From assembly GCA_029060585.1 (NCBI GenBank), contig JAIDTS010000242.1:1-25690 (forward strand): 25,690 bases of DNA, read 5' to 3'. This document shows, piece after piece, positions 1-7,371 of the stretch. Under the pieces are notes generated by a model, which was not told the origin of the DNA, searched no databases, and saw only the letters and a program-made list of their open reading frames with translations. Source of the stretch: Muribaculaceae bacterium (lineage in GTDB: Bacteria > Bacteroidota > Bacteroidia > Bacteroidales > Muribaculaceae). Positions within the stretch are counted from its first letter, which is position 1, and every line of letters begins with the position of its first letter. Position numbers and translations under genes: made by a program.

Positions 1-1717
1 GGACTTCACTTTCATTTCCCATCATTATCTTCCGGAAGCAAGAAAACATCTATCTCAGGTTCTTGCGGGCAATATTCCTGAGTCCCGGAATGATGATGAC
101 GCACTTGAGGTGCGTAGATTGCTTAAAGCTTCTGCTGGTGCTGAACTCGATGCGATGGTGAATGCTCTCAACGGTATACCGGTACGTCCCGCTCCGGGTG
201 GCGACCCTGTATTGAATCCAAATGTCCTTCCTATGGGGCGAAACATGTACAGCATCAATGCGGAGGCTACTCCCGGTCCTCAGGCCTGGGAAAAGGGAAC
301 AGCCCTTGCGGAGCAGACGTTGGCTGACTATATGAAAAAACATGGTGAGTATCCCAAGAAGGTCAGCTATACATTCTGGGCAGGAGAGTTCATATCCTCT
401 CAAGGCGCCACTGTAGCTCAGGCATTGCGTATGCTCGGTGTGGAGCCAGTCCGCGACGAACAGGGACGAGTCATGGATCTGAGACTGATTCCATCCGAAG
501 AACTGGGAAGGCCGAGGATCAATATTATGGTTCAGGTTTCAGGCCAGTTGCGTGATATCGCGTCTTCGCGTCTCAAGATGATAACCGACGCCGTTGAGCT
601 CGCTTCTGATGCGAAAGACGATGTGTATCCCAACTATGTGGCTGACGGATCGCTCGAACAGGAGAAGGCGCTGGTGGATAAGGGTGAATCGCCCAAGCGC
701 GCCCGTGAATTATCAAGAATGCGGGTTTTCGGCCCCGTCAATTCAGGTTACAGCACCGGTATGCTGCGCTACACGGAAAACTCCGGTGAATGGGATGACA
801 GAAGCGAGCTTGCAGATGGATACCTCAATAATATGTGCGCCATGTATGGCGATGATGATAACTGGGGTGCGGTCAGCCGCAACGCTTTGGAATCCGGAAT
901 ATCCGGTACGGATGTTATCGTGCAGCCCCGTCAGAGCAATACATGGGGCCCGATATCACTCGACCATGTGTATGAATTTACCGGTGCTCTGTCTCTTGCT
1001 GCTAAAAACGTGGGTGGAAAGGAACCGGATGCGGTCATGGCCGACTACCGCAATTCATACATTCCCCGTCTGCAGGATACTAAGGAGGCCATTGCCGTGG
1101 AGACGAGGGCTACGATACTGAATCCGGATTTCATTAAGGAGAGAATGAAAGGAGACGCAACTACGGCTCAGATGTTCGGTGAGATATTCAGGAATATCTT
1201 CGGCTGGAGCGCGACTCGTCCTGATGCCTTGAACGAGAGGATATACGATGATCTTTACGATGCATATGTAGAGGATATTCATGGCCTTGGAGTCAAGGAT
1301 TATTTTGAAAGGGTCAATCCTGCCGCTCTTCAGGAAATGACCGCAACCATGATGGAGAGTGCGAGAAAGGGCTTCTGGAATCCTACAGAAAAGCAATTGA
1401 GTGCAATCGCCAGCCTTCACGCTGACGTGACTGCGGAGCATGGAGCTCCATGTACGGAATTCGTATGCGGAAACAAGAAGCTTCAAGACTACATTTCGTC
1501 TCGACTGGCCGGAAAGGATGCTGAAAGATACCAAACGAAGATCGCGGAGGCAGTCGCAGAAACTTCGGGTTCTAAGCTGCTGAAGGCCGAATCAAAGGGA
1601 TTCCTGTCTGATAAGGTCGATGAAACCAATGCTGATTATATCGCGGTAGTTATTGTGGCGGTATTGCTGATAATCGTATTTTTGGCAATGACAATAAGGA
1701 GAAAGGAGAGGAAATGA
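1..1717 (+). CDS. cobN: CobN/HmuS-family chelatase large subunit, C-terminal part (5' end outside window)
   Basis: The frame is open from base 2, so this is the last ~571 residues of a protein normally about 1,200-1,450 residues long. The sequence follows the CobN C-terminal pattern: FWAGEFISSQGATVAQAL, LGRPRINIMVQVSGQLRD, FGPVNSGYSTG, then an NPDF/GW.ATRP segment and a late NP.A...M....RKGFW stretch. CobN inserts cobalt into hydrogenobyrinate a,c-diamide with CobS and CobT; HmuS, a relative in Bacteroidales heme operons, is reported to act on heme. Near the C-terminus (bases about 1637-1693) there is one strongly hydrophobic segment followed by the basic tail RRKERK. This predicts a membrane anchor with its C-terminus in the cytoplasm, so the large domain may be periplasmic. 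It overlaps the next gene by ATGA. Family membership is secure; whether it is a true cobaltochelatase or a HmuS-like enzyme is open. Confidence 0.88.
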   Translation, partial: DFTFISHHYLPEARKHLSQVLAGNIPESRNDDDALEVRRLLKASAGAELDAMVNALNGIPVRPAPGGDPVLNPNVLPMGRNMYSINAEATPGPQAWEKGTALAEQTLADYMKKHGEYPKKVSYTFWAGEFISSQGATVAQALRMLGVEPVRDEQGRVMDLRLIPSEELGRPRINIMVQVSGQLRDIASSRLKMITDAVELASDAKDDVYPNYVADGSLEQEKALVDKGESPKRARELSRMRVFGPVNSGYSTGMLRYTENSGEWDDRSELADGYLNNMCAMYGDDDNWGAVSRNALESGISGTDVIVQPRQSNTWGPISLDHVYEFTGALSLAAKNVGGKEPDAVMADYRNSYIPRLQDTKEAIAVETRATILNPDFIKERMKGDATTAQMFGEIFRNIFGWSATRPDALNERIYDDLYDAYVEDIHGLGVKDYFERVNPAALQEMTATMMESARKGFWNPTEKQLSAIASLHADVTAEHGAPCTEFVCGNKKLQDYISSRLAGKDAERYQTKIAEAVAETSGSKLLKAESKGFLSDKVDETNADYIAVVIVAVLLIIVFLAMTIRRKERK

Positions 1718-2214
1718 TGTGGTTTCAGATGATTTTCTTTACAATAATAGCATTGGCGGCGATTGTGAGGATATCTATTCTTCCCAAAAGAGCATGGATT
1801 CCGATTGTAGTGTGTTGGGGTATTTTAGCTATATCTCTGACCCTTTATATGAGCGGATTGACCCCGGATGAAATCAACGAGATGCTATACTCAAAGACGC
1901 TTGTGGTGTGTGAATTTGTAGAATTACTGCTGTTTGTTTTGATTGTGTTTTCGTCAGGAACAGCCGGAAGAATTATAGGGTATTATCCCGGAATAATGAT
2001 ATTGGCTCCGATAGCATTGCTGTCATCGGTAGCCTCGCGGTCGTTCCCGGGATTGGATTTCATGATTCCGGGGCTGATTGCCGGAGTGTCGATATGTTTG
2101 GTTTCTGCATCCCTCGTATTATTATGTCGTTTTCAGCGTTTGGGAAAAGGAAGTCTCTATAATGTCTCTCTATTGGGAATCATGATTTGTATAATTTATT
2201 ATGGAATGCCATGA
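1714..2214 (+). CDS. Unknown multi-spanning inner-membrane protein (166 aa)
   Basis: I do not recognise a named family. The product is very hydrophobic, with about five predicted membrane segments (roughly residues 2-18, 28-47, 65-83, 90-107 and 117-142, with a possible sixth at the C-terminus). The only longer polar stretch is a short loop near residues 50-63. No catalytic motif is visible. It is coupled to both neighbours by ATGA overlaps, with a purine-rich AGGAG-type stretch just before its ATG, unusually good for a Bacteroidetes gene. It lies between the CobN/HmuS-like protein and an ExbB-like channel. From memory, this is the slot occupied by the small membrane protein HmuT in hmuYRSTUV heme operons, so it is probably a subunit of the same complex. 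That role is inference from position. Confidence 0.75.
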   Translation: MMWFQMIFFTIIALAAIVRISILPKRAWIPIVVCWGILAISLTLYMSGLTPDEINEMLYSKTLVVCEFVELLLFVLIVFSSGTAGRIIGYYPGIMILAPIALLSSVASRSFPGLDFMIPGLIAGVSICLVSASLVLLCRFQRLGKGSLYNVSLLGIMICIIYYGMP

Positions 2215-2801
2215 AGATAATATCGGAAATACTTTTTACAGTCTCTAACGGACTAATGATTCCGGTCGTCCTGCTGTTGCTCTATCTTTTAGTCAGGGCA
2301 GTTTGGATTCTTGCACTCCTGTATCATCAGGTTATGCTTCATAGGCGAGTCTCCTCTATTCTTAAGGATTATGTCGGAAACTATTCCCTCGAGCAGCTTC
2401 CGGATGCCCTTGAGAATCTTAAGGCCACTGATGAAGGCATTGTCACGAAGTGCCTGTCTGGAATCTGGAATCATAAGGAGGATGCCCCCTATTGTGAGCA
2501 TGAACTGGCGGACTTCCAGGTGGATGTGCAGAAGGCACTGGCAAAATACAGGATGCTCGTGAAGTTTGGGCCTATGCTTGGACTCATGGGTACCCTCATA
2601 CCTATGGGGCCGGCGCTTGTGGGACTGGCCGTAGGCGATATCTCCTCTATGGCCTATAACATGCAGGTTGCCTTCGCTACTACCGTCGTCGGTATGCTTG
2701 TAGCCGGAGTCGGATTGTGCGCATTGCAGCTTAATCAGAGGTATTATGCAGGATGCCTGAATGATTTGGAATTTATAACAGTTAAAATCACTGCCCGATG
2801 A
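2211..2801 (+). CDS. MotA/TolQ/ExbB-family proton channel protein
   Basis: ExbB-like proteins form the pentameric proton channel of energy-transducing inner-membrane motors. An in-frame TTG lies 24 bases upstream, but the ATG at 2211 overlaps the previous stop as ATGA and is preferred, giving 196 residues. Predicted membrane segments are near residues 6-38, 118-142 and 148-173, with a cytoplasmic domain of about 75 residues between the first two, as in ExbB/TolQ. The second segment carries GPMLGLMGTLIPMGPAL, matching the family LLGLLGTVxGM motif; the third carries AFATTVVGMLVAGVG, matching the ALxTTxxGLxVAI motif with channel-lining threonines. It overlaps the downstream DUF2149 gene by ATGA. 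It probably pairs with that protein as an ExbB/ExbD-like motor serving the CobN/HmuS-like protein or an outer-membrane transporter. The partner assignment is inference. Confidence 0.88.
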   Translation: MKIISEILFTVSNGLMIPVVLLLLYLLVRAVWILALLYHQVMLHRRVSSILKDYVGNYSLEQLPDALENLKATDEGIVTKCLSGIWNHKEDAPYCEHELADFQVDVQKALAKYRMLVKFGPMLGLMGTLIPMGPALVGLAVGDISSMAYNMQVAFATTVVGMLVAGVGLCALQLNQRYYAGCLNDLEFITVKITAR

Positions 2802-3127
2802 AACGGAATCCTATCCTTTTCAATGATGACGATGACAATCCGATGGGTATGCTCACGAATCTGTTTGATGTTGCGATGGTTTTTGCCGTAGCCCTTATGG
2901 TGGCCTTGGTGAGCCATTTCAGCATAAGTGAGATTTTTTCGAAGGAGGATTTCACTATCGTCAAGAATCCCGGTGCCGATAACATGGAGATAATCACAAA
3001 GGAGGGTGAGGAAATAAAGAAATACACCCCTTCCGATGATAATTCTTCCTCTTCAGGATCCAAGGGAAGGAAAGTTGGAACAGCGTATCAACTTGAGAAT
3101 GGAGAGATAATATATATACCAGAATAA
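2798..3127 (+). CDS. DUF2149 protein with ExbD/TolR-like layout
   Basis: The protein has 109 residues: a short acidic cytoplasmic N-terminus (NDDDDNP near residue 10), one membrane segment (about 23-42) and a small hydrophilic C-terminal part ending in an ENGEIIYIPE strand. This is the layout of ExbD, TolR and MotB partner subunits. Asp24 sits at the start of the membrane helix in the context LFDVAMVFAVALMV, which can be laid against the ExbD/TolR pattern PFxDVMLVLLIIFMV, where the Asp is the proton-carrying residue. A Ser/Asp-rich linker (DDNSSSSGSKG) separates the helix from the C-terminal strand. DUF2149 genes commonly sit beside ExbB-like and CobN-like genes, and this matches the HmuV position as I recall it. 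Family assignment is good; the functional analogy to ExbD is inference. Confidence 0.8.
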   Translation: MKRNPILFNDDDDNPMGMLTNLFDVAMVFAVALMVALVSHFSISEIFSKEDFTIVKNPGADNMEIITKEGEEIKKYTPSDDNSSSSGSKGRKVGTAYQLENGEIIYIPE

Positions 3128-3138
3128 ATTAATCAACT

Positions 3139-4284
3139 ATGCGAAAACTTAGATATCTACCGTTGCTGCTCGCTCTTGTGCTCATGTTTTCCTGTGGAGG
3201 ACATCGGAATCAATCTGAGGGTATTGGAAAAACAAAAGCAGATGAGGATTCAGCTTCTGTAATAGTTCCCCGATATGCCAAAGGCTTTAATGTGAGCTAT
3301 GGAGATGATGTTACACTTCTTGATATCAATGACCCCGAAAACAAGGAGACTGAGCAGTTTCACTTTGCTCTCGTAGACAAGGAGTATAAAGGAGTGATAC
3401 CTGAAGGATATACTCGGCTCAATATCCCGATAGAAACAGCAATCTGCATGACCTCCCTGCAGCTTTCCAACTTTCTGAAGCTCGACATTCCGGAAAAGGT
3501 AGTCGGAATCACGAGTACACGCCATCTGCATAACGAAAAGATGAACCGCCAGCTTAAGGAGGGGAAGACTCATAAGATAGGTATAGAGGGAAATTTCGAC
3601 AACGAGGTGATAATGGCCATAAATCCGGATGTTATCTTCATCTCTCCTTTTAAGCGAGGCGGTTACGATGCCATCCGTAACGTAGATATTCCCATGATTC
3701 CCCATCTTGGGTATAAGGAACTGACTCCTCTCGGCCAGGCGGAGTGGATCAAGGTTATAGGTCTTCTGACAGGAAATGCCTCTTTGGCAAATTCCACATT
3801 CGAGGGTATAGAATCCCGCTACAACGATCTGAAGGCGATGGTGGACACTGTAGGAAACCGTCCTACTGTGTTCAGCGGTGAGATGCGGGGCGGCAACTGG
3901 TATGCGGTGGGTGGAAAAAGTTTTCTCGCACAGTTGTTCCGTGATGCTGGAGGCGACTATTTTCTGAAAGACAATGAGGAATCAGGAGGAGTGACCCTTG
4001 ACTATGAGACAGTATACACAAATGCTGCCCATGCTGACTACTGGAGAATCGTCAATAGTTTTGAAGGCGACTACGGCTATAATGTCCTGAAGGAGCAGGA
4101 TAATAGATACACTGATTTTGATGCTTGGAAAAATCAAGGTGTCATCTACTGCAACATGAAGGAAGTTCCTTTCTATGAGAGTATGCCCGTCGAGCCCGAG
4201 ATTGTTCTGGCCGATTTTATCCATGTGTTCCATCCTGAGGTCTTGCCTGACCATAAGCCGGTATATTACCATATCCTAAGATGA
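3139..4284 (+). CDS. ABC transporter substrate-binding lipoprotein, BtuF/FecB-like
   Basis: The N-terminus is a lipoprotein signal peptide: MRKLR, a hydrophobic stretch and a lipobox ending LMFSCG with Cys19, so the mature protein should be lipid-anchored. The rest (381 residues in all) resembles the TroA-type binding proteins that deliver siderophores, heme or B12 to FecCD permeases: a first lobe with NIPIETAICMTSLQLSNFLKL and INPDVIFISPF, a long linking helix around LGQAEWIKVIGLLTGN, and a second lobe with GGNWYAVGGKSFLAQLFRDAGGDY. It is followed by its permease (ATGA overlap) and ATPase. Because the operon makes B12, a corrinoid is the likeliest cargo; a heme or ferric siderophore is the main alternative given the HmuSTUV-like genes just upstream. 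It is the only gene of the operon preceded by a positive gap (11 bp). Confidence 0.85.
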   Translation: MRKLRYLPLLLALVLMFSCGGHRNQSEGIGKTKADEDSASVIVPRYAKGFNVSYGDDVTLLDINDPENKETEQFHFALVDKEYKGVIPEGYTRLNIPIETAICMTSLQLSNFLKLDIPEKVVGITSTRHLHNEKMNRQLKEGKTHKIGIEGNFDNEVIMAINPDVIFISPFKRGGYDAIRNVDIPMIPHLGYKELTPLGQAEWIKVIGLLTGNASLANSTFEGIESRYNDLKAMVDTVGNRPTVFSGEMRGGNWYAVGGKSFLAQLFRDAGGDYFLKDNEESGGVTLDYETVYTNAAHADYWRIVNSFEGDYGYNVLKEQDNRYTDFDAWKNQGVIYCNMKEVPFYESMPVEPEIVLADFIHVFHPEVLPDHKPVYYHILR

Positions 4285-5315
4285 GCAGAAGCGCTACTAT
4301 TGCCCTCATGGGATTACTTGGAATCTCGATCGCGGGATTCTTCATGCTGAATCTCCTTTTAGGTTCGGTACACATCCCTGTCGATGAGATTATGGGAATC
4401 CTGATGGGTCGAGATGATGGGAACCTGATATGGCGGAATATCATACTCAAGTCAAGATTGCCGCAGTCCCTGACGGCGATGATGGCAGGAGCCGGACTTG
4501 CCGTGAGTGGCCTGCTTATGCAGACGGTCTTCCGCAATCCTCTTGCCGGACCCTCGGTGCTCGGCATCAGTTCAGGCGCAAGTCTCGGGGTAGCGTGTGT
4601 TGTGCTCCTGTCCGGAAGCATAGGGGGCGTGGCATTGAGTAAGCTTGGCGTGATCGGTGAGGTGACGATAACATTGTCGGCCATTGTCGGTTCACTTCTT
4701 ATAATGGCCCTTATAGCTTTTGTGGCGCAGAAGGTGAGAGGCAACGTGACCCTCCTCATAATGGGCGTGATGATAGGATATATCGCCAACGCCATCATCG
4801 GTGTGCTTAAATTCTTCAGTGCGGAGGAGGATATCAGGGCATATGTGATTTGGGGACTCGGAAGTTTTTCAAGGGTTTCGGGTGGTCAGACGTCGGTTTT
4901 CATAATATTGATGCTTGTCCTTCTTCCCGTTTCTTTTTTCCTTATAAAGACCCTCAATCTTCTTCTTTTAGGCGACTCCTATGCGAAAAACCTTGGTTTG
5001 AACATCAAGAGGGCGAGACTGCTGGTGATCGGATGCTCCGGGGTTCTTGTAGCTGTCGTGACGGCCTATTGCGGTCCCGTGGTATTTCTCGGGCTTGCAG
5101 TTCCGCACATATGCCGTGGCCTTTTTCATACCTCCAATCATGCGGTGATTCTTCCAGCCTCGCTTCTTGGGGGCGCGTCATTGGCCTTGCTGTGCAACCT
5201 CATAGCGAGAATGCCCGGTTTCGAGGGTGCACTCCCGGTCAATTCCGTCACCGCCCTTGTAGGAGCTCCTGTTGTGATGTGGGTGCTGTTCAATAAGCGT
5301 AAAAATGATGTGTGA
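4281..5315 (+). CDS. FecCD/BtuC-family ABC transporter permease
   Basis: This 344-residue polytopic protein has the size and hydrophobicity of a BtuC/FhuB-type permease with about ten membrane helices. Diagnostic FecCD motifs are present: SRLPQSLTAMMAGAGLAVSG, then RNPLAGPSVLGISSGASLG, and near the C-terminus CGPVVFLGLAVPHICR, equivalent to the GPIGFVGLIAPHIAR motif. The loop near GDSYAKNLGLNIKRAR corresponds to the cytoplasmic coupling helix that contacts the ATPase. It starts at an ATG overlapping the stop of the binding-protein gene and its own TGA overlaps the ATG of the ATPase gene. Corrinoid import is the best guess from operon context; the family also moves iron-siderophores and heme. 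Confidence 0.9.
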   Translation: MSRSATIALMGLLGISIAGFFMLNLLLGSVHIPVDEIMGILMGRDDGNLIWRNIILKSRLPQSLTAMMAGAGLAVSGLLMQTVFRNPLAGPSVLGISSGASLGVACVVLLSGSIGGVALSKLGVIGEVTITLSAIVGSLLIMALIAFVAQKVRGNVTLLIMGVMIGYIANAIIGVLKFFSAEEDIRAYVIWGLGSFSRVSGGQTSVFIILMLVLLPVSFFLIKTLNLLLLGDSYAKNLGLNIKRARLLVIGCSGVLVAVVTAYCGPVVFLGLAVPHICRGLFHTSNHAVILPASLLGGASLALLCNLIARMPGFEGALPVNSVTALVGAPVVMWVLFNKRKNDV

Positions 5316-6310
5316 TGAAGAAGAATGAAACCATAAGGGTCATAGGTCTTGATACAGGTTACTCTGGCAGCAAGCATACAGCGGTAGTCACACGCGACAT
5401 CAACGCTTCGCTATATTCGGGTGAGCTTACCTGCCTGTTGGGGCCGAACGGTGCAGGAAAGTCGACGCTGCTTAAGACTCTGACCGCTTTCCTGCCCCCT
5501 GTGAAAGGAGAGATATTTATAGAAGGCAGACCGTTGGATTCCTACTCTGATTCCGAGCTTGCAAAGGTGATAGGGGTAGTTCTTACGGAGCGTCTGAGCA
5601 TCAACAATATGACTGTCGATGAGCTTGTTGGTATGGGGCGGAGTCCGTATACCGGTTTCTGGGGGCACATGTCTGATTATGACAGAGAGGTAGTTGGGGA
5701 ATCAATATCGCTGGTTGGAATAGATGGACTTCGGCGACGTATGGTGCAGACCCTCAGTGACGGTGAGCGTCAGAAGGTGATGATCGCCAAGGCGCTCGCT
5801 CAGGAGACCCCGGTGATTTTCCTTGACGAACCTACAGCCTTTCTCGACTACCCGAGCAAGGTTGAGATAATGCAGTTGCTTCAGACTTTGTCGCGTGAAA
5901 GAAACAAGACAGTTTTTCTCTCTACCCATGATCTTGAGCTCGCGCTTCAGATTGCCGATAAGGTATGGCTTCTCGACAAACCCCATGGGGTTACGATAGG
6001 CACTCCGGAAGATCTTGCGCTGAGTGGAGAGATGGCGAAGTATTTCCACAGGGAGGGTGTTTCTTTCGATATTGAGAGCGGCCTTTTCAAGATAGACCAT
6101 AAACTGACCCATACGATTACACTCGAAGGTGAGGGCCCTGTCGCGAACATGGTGAGAAAGGCATTGGCTCGCCACGGCGTATCGGCGTGTGCTGAAGACA
6201 AAGATAATAGGATATATGCAGATGATTCGGGCATTCGCCTGAACGGTGAGAGGCATGCGGATATAGAATCTCTTCTCGATGCGGTGGAATCCCTTTTTGA
6301 TCGTAAATGA
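5315..6310 (+). CDS. ABC transporter ATP-binding protein, BtuD/FecE-like, with C-terminal extension
   Basis: The ATPase of the importer. A GTG lies one codon upstream, but ATG 5315 forms a TGATG overlap with the permease stop and is preferred, giving 331 residues. Walker A is GPNGAGKST (43-51), the signature motif is LSDGE (147-151), a variant of LSGGQ, Walker B is VIFLDEP (167-173) and the H-loop His is 205 in STHD. At the usual Q-loop position the sequence reads VVLTERL, with no obvious Gln. The ABC domain ends near residue 250; a further ~75 residues (HTITLEGEG, a helix, then a C-terminal helix) form an additional small domain that BtuD (about 250 residues) lacks. It may regulate the transporter; its ligand cannot be read from the sequence. 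The stop overlaps the next ATG by ATGA. Confidence 0.9.
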   Translation: MKKNETIRVIGLDTGYSGSKHTAVVTRDINASLYSGELTCLLGPNGAGKSTLLKTLTAFLPPVKGEIFIEGRPLDSYSDSELAKVIGVVLTERLSINNMTVDELVGMGRSPYTGFWGHMSDYDREVVGESISLVGIDGLRRRMVQTLSDGERQKVMIAKALAQETPVIFLDEPTAFLDYPSKVEIMQLLQTLSRERNKTVFLSTHDLELALQIADKVWLLDKPHGVTIGTPEDLALSGEMAKYFHREGVSFDIESGLFKIDHKLTHTITLEGEGPVANMVRKALARHGVSACAEDKDNRIYADDSGIRLNGERHADIESLLDAVESLFDRK

Positions 6311-7371
6311 CTTTCATGGATGTGAAAAAGCTTTTGATTATAATAGATGGTATGGACGATGAACCATCTTCGGCTCTCGGAGGGAAGACTCCGAGGGAGG
6401 TGGCATTCATGCCAGGACTTGACTATATGCGCGACAACGGCTTTACGCGTTTGATGTCTACGGTTCCCGGTGGAAACTCACCGTCGTCTGAGACCGCTAT
6501 CCTCAAGATCCTCGGCAACCGGGTGGAACCCGGTTTCTCCGGTCGCACATGGCTGGAGGCGATAGGCGGCGGTGTTGAGGTCTCACCGACAGATCTGTGT
6601 CTGCGATGCAATCTGATCAGGACAGAAAATGATGTCATAGTCTCGCATTGTTGCGAAGGCATGGCAGATAAGGAAGCCGGGATGATCATAGGGCTGCTTA
6701 ATAGGAGTTTCGGAAATGAAAGAATATCTTTCCATTACGGCTACGGCTATAGGAATCTGCTTGTGATTAAAGACTGTAGGTCCAAGGTCATGGCGAATCC
6801 TGTTCATGAACTGGTGGGATGCGATGTGTCGGCTCTTGCCGTTGGAAGTAACGATTTTGACCTGCAGTTTTTGCTTAACTCCATCATCTGCCGGTCAAGG
6901 GATATCCTTTCCGGATCCGCAGCTGACGGAATTGCCTTATGGTCGCCGGGCCATCAGCCATCCATGAAATTCAATCAGCTGCAAGGAGCAGTGGTGACCG
7001 GTACAAACCTGGTAAAGGGAATTGGAAAGGTATGTGGCATGAAGATCATCGATGTCGCCGGTGCTACGGGAGACCTGAACACCGATTATTCAGGAAAATG
7101 TGAAGCCGCTTTTGGGGCTCTGGAAGATAATGAATTCGTTCTGCTTCACATAGAAGCAGCCGACGAGGCTTCACATCAGAGGAACCCGAGGCAGAAGGTA
7201 GAGGTGCTTGAGAAGATAGACAAGAACATCATTGTCCCGATGCTGAAAAGTGGTTGGAATTTAGAGATTACAGTACAGGCTGACCATGCGACATCGTCTA
7301 TCACAGGACGACACCTTGATCTGCCCGTAGAAGTGACAACATATTTATTGACAACGGCAAATGAAATCTAA
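6307..7371 (+). CDS. ApgM-type phosphoglycerate mutase-family protein in the B12 operon (candidate threonine kinase)
   Basis: This 354-residue protein belongs to the alkaline-phosphatase superfamily branch of archaeal-type cofactor-independent phosphoglycerate mutases (ApgM). Visible family features are the metal site IIIDGMDD (Asp14), the catalytic Ser region GGNSPSSETA (57-64), the WSPGHQPS segment (212-219), GTNLVKGIGKVCGM with DVAGATG (232-255), and metal ligands in EAADEASH (Asp286, His290) and QADHATS (Asp326, His327). As I recall, relatives in Bacteroidetes include a homoserine kinase. In a B12 operon with CobD, the enzyme that needs L-threonine phosphate, and no PduX-like kinase in view, threonine phosphorylation is an attractive role. 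Alpha-ribazole phosphatase is less likely because a CobC is encoded at 18722-19255. It overlaps both neighbours (ATGA upstream, 11 bp downstream). Family is secure, function inferred. Confidence 0.85.
   Translation: MTFMDVKKLLIIIDGMDDEPSSALGGKTPREVAFMPGLDYMRDNGFTRLMSTVPGGNSPSSETAILKILGNRVEPGFSGRTWLEAIGGGVEVSPTDLCLRCNLIRTENDVIVSHCCEGMADKEAGMIIGLLNRSFGNERISFHYGYGYRNLLVIKDCRSKVMANPVHELVGCDVSALAVGSNDFDLQFLLNSIICRSRDILSGSAADGIALWSPGHQPSMKFNQLQGAVVTGTNLVKGIGKVCGMKIIDVAGATGDLNTDYSGKCEAAFGALEDNEFVLLHIEAADEASHQRNPRQKVEVLEKIDKNIIVPMLKSGWNLEITVQADHATSSITGRHLDLPVEVTTYLLTTANEI

Noticed and set aside
594..1121. 175-codon open frame on the + strand within the CobN-like gene
   Set aside because: Different frame of a region with clear CobN similarity; composition is Met/Arg/Cys-rich and not protein-like.
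4217..4798. 193-codon open frame on the - strand
   Set aside because: Antisense to the FecCD permease, with Pro/Ser/Arg-rich low-complexity composition typical of a reverse reading of a real gene.
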